From the NCBI RefSeq assembly GCF_900105315.1, contig NZ_LT629766.1, positions 806,001 through 870,000 of the forward strand: 64,000 nt of DNA, read 5' to 3'. This DNA is from Brevibacterium siliguriense. Lineage in GTDB: Bacteria > Actinomycetota > Actinomycetes > Actinomycetales > Brevibacteriaceae. Position 1 is the first letter of the stretch. Every line of letters begins with the position of its first letter. A program made the translations under genes and the position numbers. The notes under the pieces are model-generated. The model was not told the DNA's origin, ran no database searches, and worked only from the letters and a program-made list of their open reading frames with translations. Below are positions 42,386 through 51,452 of the stretch, in pieces.

Positions 42386-43685
42386 GCCCGGTCGCACCGG
42401 CTTCAGCCGCCGAGGTCTCCTGACCTCGGCGGCCGCGGCCGGCGGTGCAGGAATCGTCGGGGCCACGAGCGGGTATGCGTTCGGCCGCGGCACCGGATCT
42501 CAGGGCACGAACGCCGGTGACGGCGGGCCGCCTCGGCGAGATCTGGACGGGGCGAACGGGCCCCAGGCCGAACCGTTCTTCGGCATTCATCAATCCGGGG
42601 TCGAGACTCCGACGCAGTCGTACGCGCACTTCATCGCGTTCACGCTCAAGCCCGGGATCAAGGCCGCCGAGGCGGTGCGCTGGCTGCGTCTGCTCACCGC
42701 GGATGCAGCTGCGCTGACGCAGGGGCAGGCGCCGTTGGCCGATTCCGAATCCGAGCTCGCTGTCGATCCCGCCCGATTGACGGTGACCTTCGGGTTCGGT
42801 CCCGAGCTCGTTGTGCTGGCAGGAAAGGAGCACGTTCCGGACTGGCTGAAACCTTTGGAGGCATTCTCGGTCGATCGCCTCGATCAGGACCGGTGCAAGG
42901 GCGACCTGCTCCTGCAGATCTGCGGCGACGATCCGCTGACCCTGGCACATGCTCGGCGCATGCTGTTCAAGGACTCGCGATCGTTCGCCGAGGTCGCCTG
43001 GCAGCGGGACGGATTCCGACGTGCATACGGCAGCTCGGGGGAGGGGGCGACCCAGCGGAATCTCTTCGGCCAGCTCGACGGTACGGCGAATCCGGGCCCC
43101 GGATCCGAGGACTTCGCACGGATCGTCTGGGGGCAGGGTACCGACACCGCCGATCCGGTGTTCTCCGCACGAGGGGAGCCGCCTGCCGACCTCGGTGCGC
43201 ATCTGCCGACGTGGATGCATGGGGGAACGACGCTGGTTCTGCGCGATATCGCCATGAACCTCGATACCTGGGACAAGGCCGACCGTCCGGCCCGGGAGTT
43301 CTCGGTCGGGCGGACCATGGACACCGGGGCGCCGCTGTCAGGCAAGGCCGAGTTCGACGTTCCGGACTTCACCGCTGTCGACGAGCGCGGACTGACGAAG
43401 ATCTCGCCGGTCGCGCATATCGCTCGGGCCCGCGAGGGACTGAGGCCTGAGGTGCAGATCCATCGGCGCACGTTCAACTACGAGACCGGAGCGGGTGGGG
43501 ATTCGGGACTGCTGTTCGCGTCCTTCCAGGCCGATATCGAACGGCAGTTCCTGCCGATCCAGCGCCGCCTCGCCGAGGTTGATCTGCTCAACGAATGGAC
43601 GACCCCGATCGGGTCGACCGTGTGGGCGATCCCGCCCGGAGCGACCGAGGACGGATACGTCGGACAGGAGCTGTTCGAAGGGTGA
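42372..43685 (+). CDS. Tat-exported DyP-type heme peroxidase
   Basis: A 437-residue dye-decolorising peroxidase. The N-terminus carries a twin-arginine signal (FSRRGLLTSAAAAGGAG). The DyP core has FFGIHQSGVETPTQ, the GQLDGTANPGP segment holding the catalytic Asp, WMHGGTTLVLRDIAMNLDTW and a proximal His in VAHIARAREG. EfeB/YcdB-like members act in heme or iron use at the outer face of the membrane. ATG 42372 overlaps the copper chaperone gene, so the two are probably co-translated; an adjacent GTG (42375) is equally possible. Confidence 0.92.
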   Translation: MVTTEPGRTGFSRRGLLTSAAAAGGAGIVGATSGYAFGRGTGSQGTNAGDGGPPRRDLDGANGPQAEPFFGIHQSGVETPTQSYAHFIAFTLKPGIKAAEAVRWLRLLTADAAALTQGQAPLADSESELAVDPARLTVTFGFGPELVVLAGKEHVPDWLKPLEAFSVDRLDQDRCKGDLLLQICGDDPLTLAHARRMLFKDSRSFAEVAWQRDGFRRAYGSSGEGATQRNLFGQLDGTANPGPGSEDFARIVWGQGTDTADPVFSARGEPPADLGAHLPTWMHGGTTLVLRDIAMNLDTWDKADRPAREFSVGRTMDTGAPLSGKAEFDVPDFTAVDERGLTKISPVAHIARAREGLRPEVQIHRRTFNYETGAGGDSGLLFASFQADIERQFLPIQRRLAEVDLLNEWTTPIGSTVWAIPPGATEDGYVGQELFEG

Positions 43686-43693
43686 GAAAGCGG

Positions 43694-43733
43694 CGCGGCC
43701 GCCGAGCCCGCAGAAGCGGTTTCGGCGGCCGCG
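43694..43733. terminator. Terminator between DyP and ogt genes
   Basis: Twelve-base perfect arms (43694-43705 and 43722-43733) around a 16-base loop, between convergent genes. Confidence 0.75.
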
Positions 43734-43767
43734 TCGGTCGGGAGTGATTCGCAGACGGTGGGGCCGG

Positions 43768-44292
43768 TCAGAACAGCGGCTGCGGCAGGGCGTCTTCGAG
43801 TTCGAGCAGACGCCTCTTGGTTTCGAGCTCGTGCCCGGGCAGTCCGCCCGAGTACCCGCCGAGTCCACTACCTGAGACAACGCGGTGGCAGGGGACGATG
43901 ATCGGGACCGGATTGAGTCCCATGATCCCGCCGACGGCACGCGCGGGAATCCCGGTGCCGCTGGCTTCCGCGATCTGGCCATAGGTGACCGTGGTCCCGG
44001 CCGGGACCACTTCGGCCAGGGTCGTCAGCACGGTCCTGGCGATGTCCGATACCTTGCCGAAATCCACGGGCAGATCGAAATCGCCGAGGCGGCCGTCGAA
44101 GTAGGCACGCAACTGAGCGACCGCCTCGGCGAGGATCGGATCCTCGGTGGCGGCCGCCTCGGCGGGGATCAAGACAGAGTCATCGGCCGTTTCGGCGGAG
44201 GTGCCCCATTCGAGTCGCACGATCGACCGGCCATCGCTGGACACGGCGAGGGGGCCGACGAAGGTGTCGACGGCTGCCGAAATGGTCGCCAT
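43768..44292 (-). CDS. ogt: Methylated-DNA-[protein]-cysteine S-methyltransferase
   Basis: A 174-residue suicide DNA repair protein that takes methyl groups from O6-methylguanine. The acceptor motif VPCHRVV (Cys135) is present, preceded by TVTYGQIAEASG and followed by LGGYSGGLPGHELETKRRLL. The start at 44292 is chosen because GGAGGA lies a few bases upstream; an in-frame start 12 codons earlier lies before that site. Stands alone on the minus strand. Confidence 0.93.
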   Translation of the reverse strand: MATISAAVDTFVGPLAVSSDGRSIVRLEWGTSAETADDSVLIPAEAAATEDPILAEAVAQLRAYFDGRLGDFDLPVDFGKVSDIARTVLTTLAEVVPAGTTVTYGQIAEASGTGIPARAVGGIMGLNPVPIIVPCHRVVSGSGLGGYSGGLPGHELETKRRLLELEDALPQPLF

Positions 44293-44368
44293 GGGATGTC
44301 CTCCGTTCGCGGCCCGCTCACTGGACACGGCGTCGGCGGCGGTACTCAGCCGAGTCTACCCACACAGC

Positions 44369-44404
44369 TGTGCCCTCCCGACTCATCCAGGTCGAGAGGG
44401 CACA
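44369..44404 (-). terminator. Terminator after the proX-like gene
   Basis: TGTGCCCTC and GAGGGCACA are perfectly inverted with an 18-base loop that contains a further GAC/GTC pairing. Confidence 0.65.
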
Positions 44405-44495
44405 GCATATTCATGACCGTACGCCGCGCTGCGGGGAAGTCCGCAGCCGAGCAGACGAAGTCGTCGTCAGAGCGGCTGCTGCCGCGGCGGCAGAA

Positions 44496-45401
44496 TCACT
44501 TCTCGTCAGGCAGCTCGCCTTCGTAGGCGTCGGGGTTGGCCTTCAGCCACTCGGCGATGGCCTTCTTGCCATCATCCTTGTACTTGTTGACGACCAGGTC
44601 CTCGAGCTCTCCGTACTGCTTGTCATCGAGCTTGATGTTGCCGATGTAGTCGGCGGCATCGGAGAACTCTTCACCGAAGCCCTTGGTCGCGGTGAAGTGG
44701 AGCTTCTCCGGGTCGCCCATCGCGCCCTTCGGGTCCTTGAGATCCTTGACCGGGTACTCGTTGTTCGCCCAGAACGGACGCCACAGGGTGACGACGATGT
44801 CCTTCTTCGCTTCGGTCGCATTGCCGAGCTCGGTGAGCATGGCGGCGGTCGACGAGGTGACGAGTTCGTATTCGCCATCGAGACCGTATTCGGGAATCAT
44901 CGCCTTGGTGGCCTTCGTCAGACCGGCACCGGGCTCGATTCCGATGATCTCGCCGCCGAAATCCTTGCCCTTGCCCTTGAGGTCCTCGATCGAGTTGATG
45001 TCCTTCATGTACTTCGGGACGGCGATCGTGAGGACGGCGTTGTTGTAGTAGGCGCCGAGATCTTCGAGGTCGTCACCGTATTCGTCGATGTACTGCTTGT
45101 GCGTGACCTCGGGCCACGATGACGGATACATGTCGATATCGCCGTTGGCGACACCGGCATATAGGACGGCGGCGTCGTTGAAGGTCTCGGTCTCGACGTT
45201 GTAGCCCATCTTGCCCAGCTGATCTTCGAGCAGAAGCGAGATGCTCTGGCCGTCGGTCCAGCCGGTGACGTAGCCGAGCTTGATGTCGCCCTTGTCGCCG
45301 CTTCCGCCGTCGTCCTTCGACGCTTCCTGCGAGCAGCCGGTCAGAGCAAGGCCGAGGGCTGCGACTGCAGCGACGATCGGGGTGAGGAATCTTCTCTTCA
45401 T
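44496..45401 (-). CDS. proX: Glycine betaine/proline ABC transporter, substrate-binding lipoprotein
   Basis: A 301-residue OpuAC-type binding protein exported as a lipoprotein (ALGLALTGCSQ, Cys near residue 23). The body shows DIKLGYVTGWTDGQSISLLLEDQLGKMGY split features and aromatic residues for betaine binding (YPSSWPEVTH, TLWRPFWA). It captures betaine-like osmolytes for the permease encoded upstream. ATG 45401 follows AAGGAAC; an ATG ten codons upstream would precede that site. Last gene of proVWX. Confidence 0.92.
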   Translation of the reverse strand: MKRRFLTPIVAAVAALGLALTGCSQEASKDDGGSGDKGDIKLGYVTGWTDGQSISLLLEDQLGKMGYNVETETFNDAAVLYAGVANGDIDMYPSSWPEVTHKQYIDEYGDDLEDLGAYYNNAVLTIAVPKYMKDINSIEDLKGKGKDFGGEIIGIEPGAGLTKATKAMIPEYGLDGEYELVTSSTAAMLTELGNATEAKKDIVVTLWRPFWANNEYPVKDLKDPKGAMGDPEKLHFTATKGFGEEFSDAADYIGNIKLDDKQYGELEDLVVNKYKDDGKKAIAEWLKANPDAYEGELPDEK

Positions 45402-45455
45402 TGTTTGTTCCTTTTCTCTAGTGATCGACAATTCAGACTGTATGAGTCCATCGAC

Positions 45456-46355
45456 TCAGGCCGCTGCCGCAGCTGCCTTGTTCTTCGCGCTGCGACGACG
45501 CATCCCTGCAACGAGCGAGCGCGGGTAGTCCTTCGCATTGCCCAGGGCCGCGGTGACGCGATCGAGGTAGACCGCGATGATCACGACACCGAGTCCGGCT
45601 TCGACACCGAGCGGCAGGTTCTGAGTGGCGATCGCTTCGACGACGTTCTTTCCGAGTCCGTCGGCGCCGACCATGCCGGCGATGACAGCCATGGCCAGTG
45701 CGAGCATGATGACCTGGTTGATGCCGGCCATGATCGTCGGTGTGGCCAACGGCAGCTGGACTCCGCGGAGGATCTGGCCGGGAGTCGCACCGAAGGACTG
45801 TCCGGCCTCGACCGTCTCCGAATCGACTCCGCGGATGCCGAGCTCAGTGAAGCGCACACCCGGCGGCAGAGCGAAGATCACCGTTGCCACGAGGCCGGGA
45901 ACGACGCCGATGCCGAAGAAGGTGACGGCAGGGATGAGGTAGACGAATGCCGGCATCGTCTGCATGAAGTCGAGGATCGGTTTGATGACCGCTGAAGCTC
46001 TGTTGCTGCGTGCGGCCAGGATGCCGACCGGGACGGCGATGATGATGGCGATGACGGCGGCGATGATGATCAGCGCTAGGGTCTGCATCGCGGCTACCCA
46101 TTGGTCCATCGTCATGATGAAGAACAGGGTGATGAGAGTGCCCACGGCCATCTGCCACGAGCGGAAGATCCAGCCGATGAGCGCCAGCAGAATGATGATG
46201 ACGAGCGGGTGGAGGTCGACGAGTACATCGGTGAGGACCTCGATGAGGAAGTTGAACAGCCAGGTGACGGCGTCGAAGAACCAGGCGACGTTCTCCTTGA
46301 GCCAGTCGAAGGCTGTATCGACCCAGGCTCCGATCGGAATTCTGATGTTCTCCAT
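45456..46355 (-). CDS. proW: Glycine betaine/proline ABC transporter, permease
   Basis: A 299-residue permease with six to seven helices and the BPD-transporter inner-membrane motif around GIRGVDSETVEAGQSFGATP, which docks on the ATPase. Its N-terminal region before the core includes a ProW-like aromatic segment (VAWFFDAVTWLFNFLIEVL). The start codon overlaps the proV stop by one base (TGATG), so the subunits are made in step. Confidence 0.93.
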   Translation of the reverse strand: MENIRIPIGAWVDTAFDWLKENVAWFFDAVTWLFNFLIEVLTDVLVDLHPLVIIILLALIGWIFRSWQMAVGTLITLFFIMTMDQWVAAMQTLALIIIAAVIAIIIAVPVGILAARSNRASAVIKPILDFMQTMPAFVYLIPAVTFFGIGVVPGLVATVIFALPPGVRFTELGIRGVDSETVEAGQSFGATPGQILRGVQLPLATPTIMAGINQVIMLALAMAVIAGMVGADGLGKNVVEAIATQNLPLGVEAGLGVVIIAVYLDRVTAALGNAKDYPRSLVAGMRRRSAKNKAAAAAA

Positions 46356-47665
46356 CAGCGCTCACCCCTTTCGCCGGCGGTCTGCTGTGCGACGGCATCA
46401 TCACCTTCGGCGAGCACCTGGTCGATGATCCCTGTGTCGACCGGCTCGGGCCAGTCTTCGACAGCGGCTTCCGTCGCCTGCTCGTCATTGCCGTTCTGGT
46501 TGCCCAGCGCGGCGAGCAGGGTGGCCCGCGGCACAACCCCGACGAGTTCGCCGTCTGCGTCGGTGACGGGCACCGGCATCGGCATCTCTGCGGTGGGCAG
46601 GAAGAGGTCGATGAGCAGGTCGTCCGGAGAAGCGGGGTGGGTGACCGGCTTGATGATGTCGTCGAGAGTCGTGGCATCCTTCCGGATGTGATCGATGCAG
46701 TCGCGGTCGCTGACGAGACCGAGGAACTTCCGGTCCCTGTCCGTGACATAGACGCCCGAAGAGTTGTTCTCGCGCATGGTGCGCAGCGCGACTCGGGGAC
46801 CGTTCTGGTTGGTCACGGTCAGACGGGCCTTCTCCATGACGTTGTTGGCGGTGAGGACTCGTGCCCGGTCGACGTCGTGGACGAACTGTGCGACGTAGTC
46901 GTTGGCCGGGTCGGTGAGGATGTCCTCCGGGGTGCCGACCTGGACGATGCGTCCGTTGCGCATCACCGCGATCCGGTCACCGAGGAACATCGCCTCATTG
47001 AGGTCGTGGGTGATGAAGATGATGGTCTTCTTCAGCTCCCGCTGCAGCTCGACGAGCTGCTCCTGCATCTCGCGGCGGATCAGCGGGTCGAGGGCGGAGA
47101 AGGCTTCGTCCATGAGGAGGATGTCGGTCTCAGCCGCAAGCGCGCGGGCCAGGCCGACGCGCTGCTGCATACCGCCGGAGAGCTGTTCGGGGAACGTGTC
47201 GCCCCAGCCTTCGAGGCCGACGGCCTTGAGCCACTTGTCGGCTGCCTTGTCCCGTTCCGCCTTCGCTACTCCGCGGATCTCCAGCGCATAGGCGGCGTTG
47301 TCGCGGACAGTGCGGTGGGGGAGCAATGCGAAGTGCTGGAACACCATCGAAATGTGTTCGCTGCGGACCTTGCGCAGTGCGGCCGAATCGATCTTCGCTA
47401 TGTCGGTGCCGAGCACCTCGACCGAACCGGCTGTCGGTGCCCAGAGCCCGTTGAGGGTGCGGATCAGGGTCGACTTACCCGATCCCGACAGGCCCATGAC
47501 CACGAAGATCTCGCCGGCCTGGACTTCGAAGCTCGCATCGATGACGGCGGCCGTCCCGAGCTTCGTCAGGTCATCACGGTCGGCGCCTTCTTCGAGCCGT
47601 TTGACGACTTCGTTTTGGCGCTTTCCGAAGACTTTGTAGACGTGTGACGCTTTGACAACGCTCAC
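46355..47665 (-). CDS. proV: Glycine betaine/proline ABC transporter, ATPase
   Basis: A 436-residue ATPase of the quaternary-amine transporter group. Walker A GLSGSGKST, signature LSGGMQQR, Walker B ILLMDEAFSALDPL and the H-loop ITHDL are intact. Two C-terminal CBS-like segments (about residues 285-400) could sense ionic strength as in OpuA. GTG 47665 is favoured by AAGGAGG just upstream. First gene of proVWX, behind an AT-rich 336-base gap. Confidence 0.94.
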   Translation of the reverse strand: MSVVKASHVYKVFGKRQNEVVKRLEEGADRDDLTKLGTAAVIDASFEVQAGEIFVVMGLSGSGKSTLIRTLNGLWAPTAGSVEVLGTDIAKIDSAALRKVRSEHISMVFQHFALLPHRTVRDNAAYALEIRGVAKAERDKAADKWLKAVGLEGWGDTFPEQLSGGMQQRVGLARALAAETDILLMDEAFSALDPLIRREMQEQLVELQRELKKTIIFITHDLNEAMFLGDRIAVMRNGRIVQVGTPEDILTDPANDYVAQFVHDVDRARVLTANNVMEKARLTVTNQNGPRVALRTMRENNSSGVYVTDRDRKFLGLVSDRDCIDHIRKDATTLDDIIKPVTHPASPDDLLIDLFLPTAEMPMPVPVTDADGELVGVVPRATLLAALGNQNGNDEQATEAAVEDWPEPVDTGIIDQVLAEGDDAVAQQTAGERGER

Positions 47666-48001
47666 GTGCTTCCTCCTTGCATTCTTGGCAGTCCGCAAGA
47701 ACGAGAGGCTTCACCCCCGTTTGCACGGTTCGGTGCTCGCAGATCAGATCCGATTAGCTCAATTGCGCACGCGCCTCACCGCACACGGATATCTGATCCA
47801 CCATTGTAGTTTTGTTCAGGATTTTCGGTAGAGATTTTATTGGCATTGCGCGGCGCGTCACCCTTGACTGGCGCTCTGACCTGGGCAAACAGAAGCCCGC
47901 GCGTTACTTGATTGTTATAATCGTCGATTGGAGCATGTAGATATGCCGTTAATGGATTTGCTACCGGATATGGGATTTTGATGCAGTAGGCGGCCTTGCT
48001 C
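47666..48001. other. 336-base AT-rich gap upstream of proV
   Basis: It should hold the proVWX promoter on the minus strand; TACAAT at 47803-47808 (minus) is a possible -10. On the plus strand TATAAT occurs near 47917, followed by a tiny frame of 12 codons at 47943, but no plus-strand gene follows. Base composition differs from the flanking genes. Confidence 0.45.
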
Positions 48002-48811
48002 TCAGGACTGCGGCAGCGATTCCGTGAGGAAGCGGACCACGGCCGGAGTGACCACCTCGGCGAATTCTTCGAAGAATCCGTGCCGGCCCTCCGGCAGAAT
48101 GCGCAGCTGAGAACCGGGGATGCGGTCGTGGAGGATTCGGGCATTTCCGACCGGGTTCATCCGGTCGGCATCGCCGTGCATGATGAGCGTCGGAGCAGAG
48201 ATCTCCGGCAGCCGACCCCAGGCATTGTGATTGGCGCTGATGCGCAGATGGGCGGATGATTCGGCCGCCGTCATCGAGTTGTCGCCGAGCATCTTGCTGT
48301 ACTCCGCCGACACCGTCCATTCGGGGGTGTAGAAGAGGTCGAAGAGGTACTGAGTGTGCTCATCGCCGCTCAGCCTCGCCAGTGCCTGGCCGACCTCGCG
48401 CGGACGCTTGACTGCATGCGGACCGCCGGGAGAGGTGCACCCGAGAACGATGGCGCTCACCCGCTCCGGGTGATCGAGCGCCAGCATCTGCGTGATGCGG
48501 CCGCCCATGGACGTGCCGTAGACTGCGGCCCGATCCACCCCGAGGTGGTTGAGCACGTCCGCGGCATCGTCGGCGAAGCTCGCCGTCGACAGTTCGCCGA
48601 GCTCGCCCCGGCTGCCGCCCGTTCCGCGATAGTCGAAAGTGATCGTGCGGAAGTCCGATTCGAAGTCCGCGCGCAGATCGTCCCACCACTTGTGCGAATT
48701 CGACTGACCCTGCAGCAGGAGCAGTGCGGGCGCGTCCTCCGGCCCTCCGACCTGGACTTCGAGAGGGAAGCCATCGCGTGCGGTGATCCTGTCCACCTGC
48801 ATCGTCTCCAC
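48002..48811 (-). CDS. Alpha/beta hydrolase
   Basis: A 269-residue alpha/beta-fold hydrolase. The nucleophile elbow GTSMGG, the oxyanion region LLLQGQSNSHKWWD, the acid HGDADRMNPV and the His in EGRHGFFEEF give a full triad. Substrate unknown; lactonase, esterase or dienelactone-type activities are possible. GTG 48811 is chosen because AGGAGG (48818-48823) lies six bases before it; longer or shorter starts fit less well. It diverges from aroD with 48 bases between starts. Confidence 0.85.
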   Translation of the reverse strand: METMQVDRITARDGFPLEVQVGGPEDAPALLLLQGQSNSHKWWDDLRADFESDFRTITFDYRGTGGSRGELGELSTASFADDAADVLNHLGVDRAAVYGTSMGGRITQMLALDHPERVSAIVLGCTSPGGPHAVKRPREVGQALARLSGDEHTQYLFDLFYTPEWTVSAEYSKMLGDNSMTAAESSAHLRISANHNAWGRLPEISAPTLIMHGDADRMNPVGNARILHDRIPGSQLRILPEGRHGFFEEFAEVVTPAVVRFLTESLPQS

Positions 48812-48859
48812 CCGTGTCCTCCTGCCCGCGCGCACCGCGTCACCGCCTACGCTTGAGAG

Positions 48860-49708
48860 ATGAAACCATTGCCGTTCCTCAATCCTGCCGCAGGATCGCC
48901 CGCGGTGCGCAATCCCGGCCGACCGGCCGTCATCGTGCCGACGCAGGCGGTCGACGCCGAGGAGCTCGCGGCCGAGTGCGCCGCAGCCGCCGCGACCGGG
49001 ATCGTGGACGCCGTCGAATGGCGCATCGATCCGCTGCTCGCCGCCGCTCCAGGTACTGCGCTCGCCGGCGCCGAGGCGGCCCTGAGTCTGCTTCCACGCG
49101 CGCTGACAGCCGGGCTGCCGATCCTCCTGACCGTGCGCACCGGATACGAAGGCGGCCGGGTGGAGATCACGGAAGACGACTACGCCGAGGCGGTGCGGGC
49201 GCTGATCTCCGGCGTCGCCGAGGCTGGGGCGGTGGATGGGGTCGCGGCCGGCAACCCCGCCATTGCCGGCCCGACCTCGTCAGGTGTTCCCGTCGCAATC
49301 GACGTCGAGATCGACCGGGCGGAGTCGGGCTCGCTCATCACCTCGGCGCGGGAAGCGGGCGTGACCGTCGTCGCCTCACACCACAATTTCGGGGCCACGG
49401 ACTCCGTTGAACGCCTGCTCGCGACCTTCGCCGCGATGAACGAAGCCGGCGCCGATGTGGCCAAGGTGGCGATGATGCCGCAGACACCGGCCGATGTTCT
49501 GCATCTCCTGGAAGCGACCGCCATGGCGGACGCATCCTCGGCGCATCCCGTGCTCGGGATCTCGATGGGACCCTTGGGTCGGACGAGCCGGATCATGGGC
49601 GCCGACTTCGGCAGCTGCGCCACATTCGCGCAGATCGGTGAAGCCTCGGCTCCGGGGCAGATCGAGGCATCAGTCCTCGCCGAGGTCCTCGACCGAGTCA
49701 CCGGCTGA
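48860..49708 (+). CDS. aroD: Type I 3-dehydroquinate dehydratase
   Basis: A 282-residue class I dehydroquinase that makes 3-dehydroshikimate via a Schiff base. The catalytic His lies in VVASHHNFGAT and the lysine in DVAKVAMMPQT; VEWRIDPL and GISMGPLGRTSRIMG are further family motifs. Many actinobacteria use the unrelated type II enzyme for biosynthesis, so a catabolic role (quinate/shikimate) is also possible. No clear ribosome binding site is present, so the message may be nearly leaderless. Confidence 0.9.
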   Translation: MKPLPFLNPAAGSPAVRNPGRPAVIVPTQAVDAEELAAECAAAAATGIVDAVEWRIDPLLAAAPGTALAGAEAALSLLPRALTAGLPILLTVRTGYEGGRVEITEDDYAEAVRALISGVAEAGAVDGVAAGNPAIAGPTSSGVPVAIDVEIDRAESGSLITSAREAGVTVVASHHNFGATDSVERLLATFAAMNEAGADVAKVAMMPQTPADVLHLLEATAMADASSAHPVLGISMGPLGRTSRIMGADFGSCATFAQIGEASAPGQIEASVLAEVLDRVTG

Positions 49709-49737
49709 CCACGCCGAAAGGCAGCCGATAGACAGGC

Positions 49738-49764
49738 GGCCCGCGAAGCACTGCTTCGCGGGCC
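49738..49764. terminator. Bidirectional terminator
   Basis: Perfect 13-base arms around a central C, between the convergent aroD and DUF4235 genes, followed by a T/C-rich run. Confidence 0.85.
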
Positions 49765-49793
49765 GATTCCTCTGCTGCAAGGTCAGCGGAGGA

Positions 49794-50093
49794 TCAGTCG
49801 GTGACCTCTTCGATCTGCTTGCGGAACTTCTTCGGCAGGGCTTCATCGCCGAAGTTGTTGCGCACGGTGTTCGCGGCGATGCGCTGAACGACGAGCTGAG
49901 CCACGGCCACGCCGACACCGGAGACGATCGTCCAGGCCAGAGCCTCGGACATCGAGATCTCGTCATCGACAGGGTTCGAAGGCGCCGGGCGCTTCGTCGA
50001 CTTCTCCCACGCGAAGGTCAGGGTCTTGCGAGCGACGAACGCGGCTGCGATGGGCGCTCCCACGCCGATGATCTGCCAAGCGAGCTTTCCCAT
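49794..50093 (-). CDS. DUF4235 small membrane protein
   Basis: A 99-residue protein with two membrane segments (IIGVGAPIAAAFVARKTL and ALAWTIVSGVGVAVAQLVVQ) and the conserved EALPKKFRKQIEE tail, matching the actinobacterial DUF4235 family. Role unknown. The N-terminal GKLAWQIIG is typical of the family start. Confidence 0.8.
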   Translation of the reverse strand: MGKLAWQIIGVGAPIAAAFVARKTLTFAWEKSTKRPAPSNPVDDEISMSEALAWTIVSGVGVAVAQLVVQRIAANTVRNNFGDEALPKKFRKQIEEVTD

Positions 50094-50339
50094 GCTCGTG
50101 TCCTTTCCTTGAACCTTGGGTCCCAGGACTCTGGCGAGCCGCAGGGACGTATTCCGTCGAAGACAACACTAACGCAGAACAGTGCAGCCGGGGCCACCTG
50201 CGGTCGAACCTGGTCGAGAAAGTTCGGTCATTTCATACTTTTGGGGGATGTGCCGGGCAGACCGAGCGAGATAGCGTGAGAGCACGCTTCGGTCGGGCAA
50301 GGGAAGGTCTGGGCCGAAACGTGAAGAGAAAGGCACACG

Positions 50340-50540
50340 ATGCTGAGGAAATGGAAGACGCGTGTCGTCACCGGACTGTTCGTCTGCGGCGCTCTCGGAT
50401 TCCTGCTTGCGCTGCTGCCCGGACTGTCCGGCCTGTTCTGGCCGGTGTGGCTGATCAGCTGCGCAGCCTGCATCCTCGGTCTCGTCCTTGCCTTCACTCT
50501 CCCCTCGGCGAAACCCGCCGACGCGCTGCCCCGAGCCTGA
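50340..50540 (+). CDS. Small two-helix membrane protein
   Basis: A 66-residue protein of unknown function with two hydrophobic helices (TGLFVCGALGFLLALLPGL and LISCAACILGLVLAFTL) joined by a Trp-containing turn. An AAAGG site precedes the ATG and the stop codon lies inside a terminator hairpin, so the gene is compactly packaged and probably real. Confidence 0.6.
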   Translation: MLRKWKTRVVTGLFVCGALGFLLALLPGLSGLFWPVWLISCAACILGLVLAFTLPSAKPADALPRA

Positions 50541-50551
50541 GAGCTCGGGGC
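50528..50551. terminator. Bidirectional terminator overlapping a stop codon
   Basis: GCCCCGAGC and GCTCGGGGC are perfectly inverted around CTGAGA. The hairpin contains the stop of the small membrane protein and faces the 3' end of pabC. Confidence 0.75.
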
Positions 50552-50564
50552 GGCCCATCCCTGC

Positions 50565-51452
50565 TCAGCGTCCGCGGACGATCGTCTGGAACCGGTCGGT
50601 CAGATTCTGATCAACAGAGATCGCATGGCCGTCGAGTTCGCGCAGTGCAACCGCCGTGCGCATCGACGAGACGAACCAGGCCCCGTCCGCGTCCTTGACG
50701 TCGTGGAGACGAAGATCGGCGTATTCGGCCCGCAGGCCCAGATCCTCCGCATGATCGAAGATCAGGCGCTGCGTCGTACCCAACAGCAGACCCGCGTCCG
50801 GATTCGGCGTGAGGAGGCGGTCGCCTCGGCGGATGACGAGGTTCGCGGTCGGCCCCTCGAGCACGATTCCGTCGTGGGAGACGAACAGGGCCTCATCGGC
50901 ATTGTTCGCGGCGGCGTGACGGCCGGCGGCCTGATTGACCGCATAGGACAGAGTCTTCGCGCCGATGAGCAGCCACGGAGCTTTGCTGCCGATATAGGCG
51001 TCGAACCCGCGGTCGAGGCTGACGGCGGTGACTCCCTGCTTCCGGGCCGTACGGATGTGGTCGTCGACGGGCACGGGGAACGCCCACCCGCGGGGTCGGA
51101 ACTGCCCGTCCGCACCGTGCTCCCCGCGGGAGAGGGCATAGCGGATCCCGAACTCGACGTCCTCGGGTTCGGCGGCGGCCAGCTCGGCGATGAGGGAATC
51201 GATGACCCGATCCCATAGTCCCTGGTCCGGATCGGGCAGATCCAGCGCCGAGGCTGAAGCGCGGAACCGTGTGAAGTGCCGTTCCCGCGACACCACGGTG
51301 GCGCCGTGGGCGCCCTTGCTCACCAGCACGGTTTCGAAGATGCCGTCCCCGCGATGAGCGGAGAGGTCCGTAACGGGCAGCTGAGCGGCACGCAGATCGG
51401 TGAGCTCGAACGTGGCGGCTTCCGGGTCGACGAGGATGAGCAGATCGGTCAT
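50565..51452 (-). CDS. pabC: Aminodeoxychorismate lyase (class IV PLP enzyme)
   Basis: A 295-residue fold-type IV PLP enzyme, most likely 4-amino-4-deoxychorismate lyase forming p-aminobenzoate for folate. The PLP lysine is Lys166 (IGAKTLSYAVN); HRGDGIFETVL and EGPTANLVIRRGD are family segments. D-amino-acid or branched-chain aminotransferases share the fold, but the length and GDGIFET motif favour PabC. Its start overlaps the stop of the iron exporter gene by four bases, so they form one transcript. Confidence 0.85.
   Translation of the reverse strand: MTDLLILVDPEAATFELTDLRAAQLPVTDLSAHRGDGIFETVLVSKGAHGATVVSRERHFTRFRASASALDLPDPDQGLWDRVIDSLIAELAAAEPEDVEFGIRYALSRGEHGADGQFRPRGWAFPVPVDDHIRTARKQGVTAVSLDRGFDAYIGSKAPWLLIGAKTLSYAVNQAAGRHAAANNADEALFVSHDGIVLEGPTANLVIRRGDRLLTPNPDAGLLLGTTQRLIFDHAEDLGLRAEYADLRLHDVKDADGAWFVSSMRTAVALRELDGHAISVDQNLTDRFQTIVRGR

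Noticed and set aside
47943..47981. Twelve-codon plus-strand frame behind a TATAAT box
   Set aside because: Too short, with no conserved partner or downstream plus-strand gene. It is recorded only as part of the gap.
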